This document shows positions 56,401-64,000 of a stretch of DNA of 64,000 nucleotides, piece by piece; position 1 is the stretch's first letter, and every line of letters starts with the position of its first letter. This DNA comes from Heterotrichella gracilis (lineage: Eukaryota; Sar; Xanthophyceae; Tribonematales; Xanthonemataceae), in contig JAULBX010019965.1 in assembly GCA_032358255.1 (NCBI GenBank), forward strand, positions 1-64,000. Direction: 5' to 3'. Both the position numbers and the translations under genes were made by a program. The notes beneath the pieces were generated by a model, which saw only the letters and a program-made list of their open reading frames with translations, was not told the DNA's origin and searched no databases.

Positions 56401-57478
56401 TGTGGGCCCTGCTTCCGCTACCTGGTGCATCCACCAATCTACCACCATCTGACCCACTCCCTACACACTCATCCACACTCTCTACACACTCCCTACACAC
56501 TCCCACTCCCTACACACTCCCCCCACCAACAGGGTGCCCTGACCTCAGCCGTGAAACGCGCCCTGCTGTCCCCCGCCTACATGCGCCCCGCATGGGAGAC
56601 GCACTTCAACCAGATCCTGCGCGACGGGGCGTCCCCCGAGGAGATCCTGCTAGGCACCATGCAGCCGGGGGCGCCGCACTCGCACCACCTGCGGGGGGCA
56701 CATGTGTTCCCGGTGTACCCTGGGGCGGGGGCAAGGTGGGTGGGGGAGGGGGTATGGGGGTTGCTGTGTAGCCAAGAGGTGTTTCTTGCTTCGCATTAGA
56801 CCTTGCCAAGATCTGCAAGGGTATGAGAATGGCATGTGCTGATTTTGGCGACTGCGAAACTGCGGTTTTGCCCGCTGACATAGGGTATTTTATTCATTAT
56901 TCTTGCACCCGTGCGCTCCCCCCACACACGCTGCAGGCTCCCATGGACCCTTACCATTCCCCTCCCATTCACGCCGCAGGTTCCCCCCCGTGTGTATCGA
57001 TCCACCCACCCTGCGGGGGGGCATCGCTGAGGGCCGGCGCGCGCTCATGACTGTCATGGCTTCAGTGCTGCCGCCAGGCCGATTCCCACCAGAAATGTTT
57101 GCAGCGGATCTCAGTGACATGGTAGGGCACAGGAGGGGAATGCCATTGCACTAGTTTAGCTTGGCGTAAAGCCTGTCTTATGACTGCAATGCCCTCCTCG
57201 TTGCTTACTCCACTTCACACCAAAGCACCTGTTCATGAAGAGGTGCGTCCTCATGTTTGTCAAGGATGATATCACCATTGAAAGAGGAGGACTACAGTAT
57301 CACTGATTAGAAAACATAACATGCCCTATATTTGTGAATAAAACAAAATGGGTTTTGTTACTGAATGGAAGAAAGGATAATTTTGCTCACCGTTATGTTA
57401 CCCCAACCGCAGGCACGTCAAGGCCAGCTGGTGCTTGAAGGGGCAGGCAGGGAGCAGGAGGCGGCGGCAGGAAAGTAA
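53424..57478 (+). CDS. Patatin-like phospholipase (lipid acyl hydrolase)
   Basis: Eight exons join in phase: 53424-53681, 53826-54143, 54518-54681, 55180-55438, 55749-56018, 56533-56735, 56980-57121 and 57413-57478. The product is 559 residues. Patatin-type enzymes hydrolyse acyl esters of membrane lipids using a Ser-Asp dyad. The oxyanion-hole loop GLVVEGGGMRGAVSGGALQA is at about residues 229-248, and the nucleophile elbow YGSSAGALNA (GxSxG) is at about 252-261. The catalytic aspartate is probably in RRLVDAAVFEPIPF (about 371-384), where the usual DG(G/A) reads DAA. The first 190 residues are rich in Ser, Pro, Ala and Arg with almost no acid at the start, which would suit a plastid or mitochondrial targeting peptide. 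The alga probably uses it in lipid turnover. Exact substrate unknown. Confidence 0.9.
55995..56265 (+). repeat. Exon end copied into the intron (patatin gene)
   Basis: The exon end at about 55,983-56,018 (GGGAACAAGACGCGGTTCCA, then GAAGGCCATGGAG and GTGGGTG) is echoed at about 56,167-56,215 (GGCGACAAGACGGAGTTTCA…GAAGGCCATGGGTGTGGGG). A shorter third trace follows at 56,238-56,265 (GTCATGGGTGTGGGG.GTGTTACATGG). GT remains at the donor position in both. Confidence 0.8.
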
Positions 57479-59262
57479 ATGGGCACCTTGGATGCTGTTG
57501 AAAGGAGAATCGCTTGGAATTGAACTGGTCACTGCCAGCAATGTATATCAAGCAGGCTTGAGCAGGCTTGGCAGCATGGCAGCCTGCCTTTCAAGTTGTA
57601 CCATTGGCAGTTGCAAGGGGAGGTGGGTCCTACTGTGGGGTTGTCAGCACAGTTCTGGTTGGCGACAGTGTTGGATGTGCGCCTTAGGGGCTTTTGGGGT
57701 TTGTGCTGCCAGTTGGGGGCTGGCAAGGCCTCTGCCTGTCCACATGGCACATGTTCGCCTGACCAGGCACGAGGAGTATCCTCTTGCTCACTAATTACAG
57801 CATGCTCGTTAAATGTAGATATTTTTTGCAGATTCTTTGTGTTGGCGCAGAGGGATGTGTTGTGTGCGCTTTTCAGTTACCGTACAGTGGGTACTGTGTA
57901 GCGCTGTGTACAAACAATCTGACATTGCACGATCTGAAATCTTTCCCAGAAGTTGCTGTGCACTTCGGACTCATGAGGACGCAGGGGAGTCTGATGTCAC
58001 ATGTACGCGATCATGCCTGTCGCCTGGTGGATGGATACAGAAGCGCCAAAGGGATATGATCAACCCTCAGTTGAATACTCACATTTGTGGATTGATTGGT
58101 ACTGTCATATGTACTGGAAATGCATAGATATTCCAAAATTCGAACAAAGAAAGAAACAAAACGCCCCCACACACGGCGGCAAGCCACAACCAGCAATGTT
58201 GAAAAACACGGACAAGCCGGGCAGCAACCAGTGGAACATGGCGTGGGTAACAAGGGCATAGCACCAAAGCATAGCCCCGATTAATGTCTGTCAGTGTATG
58301 AGTCACGGGGAGCAAAGTACGAGCTGGCGGTAGTAAAGCGGGGACGGGTGCGGCGTGAATTATTGAGCTGGGCTGACGTGGTGAGGGATGGCGGTGGGGG
58401 TTGGACAGGCTGAGCATCATGGGCTGATATCAGCAGTCATCTTAGCCCAATCGTTGGTTGAGTCAGGGCCGGGCCCTGTCCATGAATTTACGGCGGATTC
58501 TAAACACGTGAGAACGTTGCGATCACAACATGTATGGAGTAATTGATTCCAACTGGTGGGGAATTGTCTCGACGCCAATGCGGCAGCCAACAGTGTCACT
58601 GTTAAGGGTCACTATTACAGCAGATTGAAATGTCACTCACAAGCACGCAGTACGGTAAAACAGCATACTCACAACTAGGCTGATAGTCGAGAGAAATTAG
58701 TAGAATGCACCCACATACATTATTTTATTTAAGACTACTGCCTCAACATTGTTCACCAACTCACAAAGCTTAACTCAGCCTGAGGCTACCAATCATGATA
58801 ACTGTGAGTGCATTAATTGGGGGAAGAATTGGCTAGCATTATCGCTCAAAATCAGGTTGATGCGCATCCATTTACTGCGCCGCCTCACCACATTCAATAT
58901 ATTCATTCAACAGCGCTGGCAGCCATGGCCATGGCAATGCTAAACACGGTTTCTGAGATTATTCATTCCAAACCTTTAAGGTGTCCGTTCAAAAAACGTT
59001 TTTATCTGCGCTGTGGTAAAAATGGAGAACCTGGGGTACTACGGTGCATCCCAAGTTTGCAACGCCAGTCAAATAGGGGTTTGCGGTGCCCAGTCCATGG
59101 CTTATCCACCCACATTGCGGCACTATCCACCTGAACGGCCATGCCCATGCTTGTATGAAGTTGGGTGTCCACCAACAAGACAGCCAGCAACATGCCATCG
59201 CGCATACTAGAGCACTGCCTAGCAAACCCTTAGTAAGGGTAATACATGCTGCTTCAGTCCCG
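57479..59262. other. Intergenic stretch between convergent genes
   Basis: The patatin gene and the helical-repeat gene end toward each other. I see no supported exon, only short unrelated open frames on both strands. Confidence 0.45.
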
Positions 59263-62200
59263 CTAACAGCTGGCTAGCATGTGGACCACTGCGACACCAC
59301 AGTGTGCATCAGGCTGACTGCTCGCTGCCTCCTCGTTGTGTTTCTTGCCCGCCCTGGCCTTCTCTTCCCTTGCCTCGAGCAAGGCCTTGGCGGCGTTGTG
59401 CGGGCGTATCTGGTGCGCATCATACTCAATCTCGCCCTCAGCCTGGAAACAGAGCGCAACAGGGTGTCAATAGTGACGGTGCAATTTACAGATCCGTGGT
59501 GCAATCTGCACACACCTACCAGGAGGACTTTAATATATCACATGAATCGTGATATATCAAGTCCTCCTGCACCTACACATGAATGGTGCAATTTATCAGA
59601 TTGATACCCAGTGCAACCTACAGATCGACGGTGCAAATTACAATGCATGAGGTCCACGCAGCACTGGGCATGCAGCTGCTCACCAGCAGTGCGCATGTGT
59701 AGCATTGCAATGGGCGGCCGCAGCTCCTGCCGCCCTAACTCCCTCATGCCCCCATCTGTCCAGCTCACTTCTTCCACAACCTCCAAAATAACCTTCCTGC
59801 TCTGCTGTAGCGGGGCGGCCAATAGGTGAGCGCACAGCGGTGCCAGGTACAGCCTCTGGAGCATGGGGAAGAGTGGGTTGGAAGGGTTGCAGGTCAAGGA
59901 GAGTGGCGGGGGTGTATGCCCTTGTGTTGTGACAATCACCCGGCAACAGTGCACATGATTGTGCCCAAACACCACAAACTCAATAGCGCACATGACGTCA
60001 ACAGCCGCATTCAGCAGCATACATAATTGGCAAACATGGCATTCAGGGAGGCAGGTACCAATTGGCACATAGAGGTGCGATATGCAGGTCATTGCCATGA
60101 GTTTTTCATGCAGATCTGCTCTATCCTATAAATAGGAATATTATAAGTATACCTCATAGTTGGCTGCTTTGTAAAAGGGTGGTTTGAAGTGCGACTCCCC
60201 TTAAAAGGCTTGACAAAGCTTGGATGCTGTTTACAAGGCCTTGATATCTTTTTAGGTGCATGTACTGTTCAAGTCTACACCTATCTTTGCTGGCATATTG
60301 TGCTGCGATGAAGATGCATGGCAGGGAATTTAGGTTTTTCCCGCCTACCTCCATGGTATCATCATCCACCTGCCCACCCTCAAACATCTGGACCAGCGTT
60401 CGCATGGCCACACTCCAATGCACGCCTTCCCTCTCCCCGATCCCAACCACCCCGCGCCCTGCCGGGCTCTCCACCCCCTCCGGAAGCGCCCTTTCAACCA
60501 GCCAGGTAGTCAGAAGCCTCACCACAAAATCATAGCTATACTGAGCATCAGGCTCTGGTGCACTGCCCCGCGCCGCGCTGTGCATCACTGACGCTATTGT
60601 GTGCACCTGGCAAAGGATTGAATGAGAATGAGAACGAGAATACGAATGAGAATGAGAATGAGAATAAGAATGGGATTGGGCATGAGAATGAGAATGAGCA
60701 CAAGAATAAGGTTAAGAATGAGAATAAGAATACACATAAGAATGATTTTAAGTGCCCCACCGCGGCCATTGTGATCCCATAGGCAACATGTTAGAAGAGG
60801 CGCAGCATCCCTGCAGCAGGCGATGTGGAGCATGTGCGGCCATGCAGAAATAGGTCCCAGAAATGAAACCTGAGCCCGGGTTACCTGGCAGGCCGCGGCG
60901 AGCGTCCTCTCATCCCCCCTTGTGCCCCTCCTACCAGCAGCCAGAAATATCGCAAATCCCGGGGTCCGCAGCAACTCTGACCCGCACACCAGACCCCGAT
61001 GTAGGGCCTGCCGCACCACACGCAGGGCCTGGCCATAGATGGTTGCTCTGCAGCGCTGGAGCCCCAGGAGGGCATCTAGGAGCGGGGATCCCCGCTCCTG
61101 GGATCCCTGCTTGCCAAAAAAGGGCTGCATGTCCTCTGGGACCACTGCAACCATCTGCTCCAGCACCAGCAACAGAGAGCCTGCGCAGCCCAGCCAGGGG
61201 CGATGCGTGTAGTTGAGCAGCGTGGCGTGGGCCCCGGAGGCTGGTGGGTACCCTTTGCATAGGGCTTTCAGCGCCTGGAGGTAGGTGGTGACCTCCCCCA
61301 CCACACCACAATTAATCATCCACCTGAAAAAGTCACAAAACGTAAGGGCATTAAATGAACAACAAATAAAAGGTCAGCAATTGAATAGAGCCATGCATCC
61401 CCGCCATACAGGACGGTTTGCAGTCAGACTTGCATATCAGGTGCCATGCGGTCTGTCCTGACGTTGATAGTCCCCAGTACCATTGACCTGGCACTGGTCA
61501 CTGGTGGTGAGTGTACCATTCTGATCCTTGCAATCAGCAGGATGTTGGCAAACAGAATAGGCAGGGAACAACCCACTATATCACCAATTTACTACACACA
61601 TTTACAAACCTACAAGCAGTCCATTGTAAGTCTTTAAGTACAAGGTACCAGGCGTACCTTGGTTACCACCTGGCAAAGGCGTCTGCATGTAATTGCCACA
61701 GAAACCCAAATACACCCTGCCAGTGCACTCCGCCCCCGCACATGCCAGAGAAACCCTTCCAAAACCTCCCAACACCTTACCAGGAGAGGTATACCACACA
61801 TCATTTATATAGTTTACCCCACCAACAACCCACCAACATACTTACAAATCCCACCCATGAATTATACCCTGCGCACCTGCACACCATGGCCACGTGGGTG
61901 TCCCTGGCAGTGGTCTCCTCCCTGTCATGATCATCTGTGTCGGTGTCCCTCTGCATTGTGCCCCCATGCCCCCTGGTACCATCGATGTCCGCTACACCAA
62001 TGGGGAGATTACCTTATAAGCGGACAATTATGGGGTGCTTGCAGGGGGGCGGGCAAAAGGGAATGGCAATGCAGAATCTCTGAAGCTCAAATGACATATG
62101 CACAGCACAAAAACAAGTGCGGCTGGGGAAGCACATACCAGACGCAAACATGAAAACCCTTGCAACCACCAAAACAGCGTCCCACACTGCATGCATGCTG

Positions 62201-63649
62201 TATGGACGCACCTATATATGTCATCCCCCCCAGGATTTCCGCCAAATCGGACAGCGCCCGGCACTGAACCTCCAAGACGATCGGCAGATCCTTGGGGGCG
62301 GTTTGAAACGCCAGGTTTTTAGAGGATACCAAGACCACATGGCAGTATTTCATGAAAAGTGAGCATAGGAGGCGGACACCCCCGTTCCGCCACATGGCGG
62401 CCATAGAGCCTGGATTGGCTTCCGCGCACGCTTGGATGATTTGGATCATACTGGCTTTGGCTGGGGTGATGAATGCTGCAGTTGGTTTGGAGAGCAATTA
62501 GTGGTGATGGGATCTGCTTGAGGCATGCAAGTGGATGGTTGCCTTGGTATAATCTAGGCGCTCTCCTGGCAATATACCAGGTTGTTTCCATGAAGAGTAT
62601 GTTCCCAGCACAAACACCGGTAACTGCAGTAAACCGTGACTAACATTTTACACACGCACCATGGTGACACCCTTCTGTAGGGTTCCCACCGCCACCACCC
62701 CAATCATCACCAATACCAATAACAACAGATGGTACAGACAGCATCCGGATATAAGTGCTTGGCGTTAACATGTGCAAGGCTGACGGTAATCTGGCTGTAC
62801 TGTTGGATTGCCTGTGCATGACTAATTAACCAGCGCCGGCACCGCCACCACCACCCCCGGCACCACCACGACAACCACCACCACCACCGCCACCACCACC
62901 GCCAACACCACCATCACCACCACCATGCCACCACCATCACCACCACCACCACCACGCACCTGTGTCCATGGCCGCCTCCAGCACCCACACCATGGCAGCC
63001 ATGACATCACTGGAGGCAAACTCTGTCACCTGGTCACCCACTGCAAACCCTTAGCAAGGGTTTGAACCACACAGTAGTCTTGGTCAGGGTGTCTCTTACG
63101 ACTGCGTTGCGCAGCTCTCGGCTGCTTGGGCTCTGTAGGGTTCAGGAGGGAGGGTTTTGGCGCTAGGCGTTTGGGATGTAGATTTTGGCAGTAGGGTGTT
63201 GCAGGGTTGAGGAGCAGAAGTTTGAGGATGGGGTGAGAAGTATGACGGAGTATTCTTAGGAGGTTTGATTTCAACATGCATCGGAAGTGCAACTCTACCA
63301 GGACATTATCGTGGAACACATCATGGATGCAGCAGCAATGCCATGTGTTATTTTACATAACTTATTTGGTGTACTTGCTGCAACACTTAAGCAGGTATCA
63401 ATGACGTTGCCATTGCCAACTCATCTCAGGCACTGGAACTGCCACTGATGACCACACAAAATCAGCCACTGATCAAGGCTCCAATGTGCGCTTTGGTGGC
63501 AACCTCGCACCTGGCCCAGCAGGTTCTTGGCCAGGTAACTCCCCACTTTATCAACACCCTTCTGGCTCCAGTTCTCGGAAGCTGATCGGTACATTTTCAG
63601 CATTTCACGTAGCTTGGGGAAGCCGCTGCTGGGTGTCACTGGGGCGATC
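59263..63649 (-). CDS. Helical-repeat protein with MWRNGG motif (partial, 5' end outside or unresolved)
   Basis: I do not recognise the protein. Exon segments include 59263-59442 (ending in a TAG stop), about 59,686-59,865, 60,352-60,608, 60,885-61,319, 61,885-61,996, 62,211-62,475, about 62,960-63,035 and 63,510-63,649. All are leucine- and alanine-rich with an alpha-helical repeat look, for example VVRLLTTWLVERALPEG, LLDALLGLQRCRATIYGQAL and DVMAAMVWVLEAAMDTG. The segment AAMWRNGGVRLLCSLF matches APAMWRNGGFRALAAMF at 14.4 kb, suggesting one family. The final exon is charged (ALLEAREEKARAGKKHNEEA). Several exon borders are not fixed, and the junction into the last exon is out of phase as I have it, so one exon is missing from this model. 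The gene starts beyond 63,650, possibly outside the window. Confidence 0.6.
59521..59568. repeat. Short foldback inside degenerate direct repeats
   Basis: AGGAGGACTT plus ATATATCAC pairs with its complement at 59,549-59,568 across a 7-base loop, with one mismatch and one bulge. Flanking DNA has three or four copies of GGTGCAA-TTTA-CAGAT-like sequence (59,478-59,642), as in a small non-autonomous element. It lies in an intron of the helical-repeat gene. Confidence 0.6.
60612..60745. repeat. GAATGA/GAATAA microsatellite
   Basis: About 130 bases of imperfect GAATGAGAAT repeats, with a few C and G interruptions, lie in an intron of the helical-repeat gene. Reading frames through it (N-E-N-E or L-I-L-I repeats) are low-complexity shadows. 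Confidence 0.9.
62832..62962. repeat. CCACCA microsatellite
   Basis: A run of CCACCA and related triplets lies in an intron of the helical-repeat gene, just before its exon near 62,960. Confidence 0.9.
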
Positions 63650-64000
63650 TGCGGCAGTGAGAACGCGCACTCAGGTACTTGTGTATCTCGTAACTCCATG
63701 CCATGCATTCATGGCCCAGGAGGCATGCCATTGCGTGCGGCAGTGCTGTAGCTCCGTCCCTATAGCTGGTCGAACGCCATGTAACCCCATACTCGTCACT
63801 GTGTCGACCCAGGTAAGCATGGAGCCGAAAGCTCAGAACGGGCATGGGCAGCAGCCACCGTTGGCACTGTGGTGTGATTTCATTACCATATGCACGCTTG
63901 TGCTATGGATGCCATTTGTACCTGTGGTGCCTTGCTGTGGGGGGCGGTGGGGGGTGGCTGTGGTGCGGTGGGTGGTGGTGGATGGGTGGTGGTGGGTGGT
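63650..64000. other. Right edge of window
   Basis: No exon is certain in the last 350 bases. The final 80 bases are a GGTGG-rich simple repeat. The missing upstream exons of the helical-repeat gene may lie here or beyond the window. Confidence 0.4.

Noticed and set aside
58079-58420. 113-codon minus-strand frame with a hydrophobic stretch
   Set aside because: No splice partners, no recognisable motif, and it lies between two convergent gene ends. Probably chance.
60594-60780. Open frames with repeated Leu-Ile or Asn-Glu
   Set aside because: They are translations of a GAATGA microsatellite inside an intron.
61800-61930. Frame ending ATWVSLAVVSSLS as a separate plus-strand gene
   Set aside because: The minus strand here encodes an exon-like segment (GTMQRDTDTDDHDREETTAR) flanked by good splice sites and consistent with the helical-repeat gene.

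Overview
This window looks like nuclear DNA of a green alga. Protein-coding genes are broken into many short exons with GT-AG introns of roughly 80-500 bases. The best conserved products are eukaryotic nuclear proteins (THO complex subunit 1, a DHX36-type DEAH helicase, a tandem-PH histone chaperone, a MYND zinc-finger protein). Short plant-type telomere-like tracts (TTTAGGG / CCCTAAA) are scattered through introns and spacers. Volvocalean algae use TTTTAGGG, so TTTAGGG points to another chlorophyte lineage, possibly a trebouxiophyte. That placement is inference only. I see no bacterial operons, phage genes, CRISPR array, rRNA or convincing tRNA.

Layout. 0.5-3.0 kb (minus): a damaged gene for a secreted or membrane protein (copy M1). 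4.3-10.8 kb (minus): THOC1/HPR1. 11.9-14.6 kb (plus): a gene with a MWRNGG motif. 14.8-18.0 kb (plus): copy B, a paralog of M1 with a different C-terminal half. 20.6-25.5 kb (plus): an 849-residue MYND protein whose seven exons join cleanly. 26.3-29.9 kb (minus): Rtt106/Pob3-like histone chaperone. 30.9-42.9 kb: three copies of a gene fusing an N-terminal beta-rich domain, a ubiquitin domain and a C-terminal extension. All three are disrupted at different points, and one is split by a 1.3-kb segment holding an intact antisense ORF. Between copies 1 and 2 lies a nuclease-like plus kinase-like fusion gene (33.7-36.7 kb, minus). 43.7-51.8 kb (minus): DHX36-type helicase. 53.4-57.5 kb (plus): patatin-like phospholipase, eight exons, 559 residues. 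59.3 kb to the right edge (minus): a partial gene with alpha-helical repeats that shares the MWRNGG motif.

The single-copy genes that I joined exon by exon (THOC1 from its second exon, MYND, patatin) keep frame at every junction. The duplicated genes (M1/B and the ubiquitin fusions) carry small indels. Decay of the duplicated genes therefore fits better than general sequencing error, although local assembly error remains possible.

The most unusual feature is structural. In at least five genes the last 25-45 bases of an exon plus its splice donor are copied one to four times into the following intron. The copies are often separated by telomere-like tracts. The clearest array is in THOC1 (9,411-9,770) with five copies. 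Other items worth checking are a perfect head-to-head telomere-repeat palindrome just upstream of the MYND gene, a 160-base foldback at 33.2-33.3 kb that could be a small-RNA precursor, and the ubiquitin-fusion / nuclease-kinase neighbourhood.
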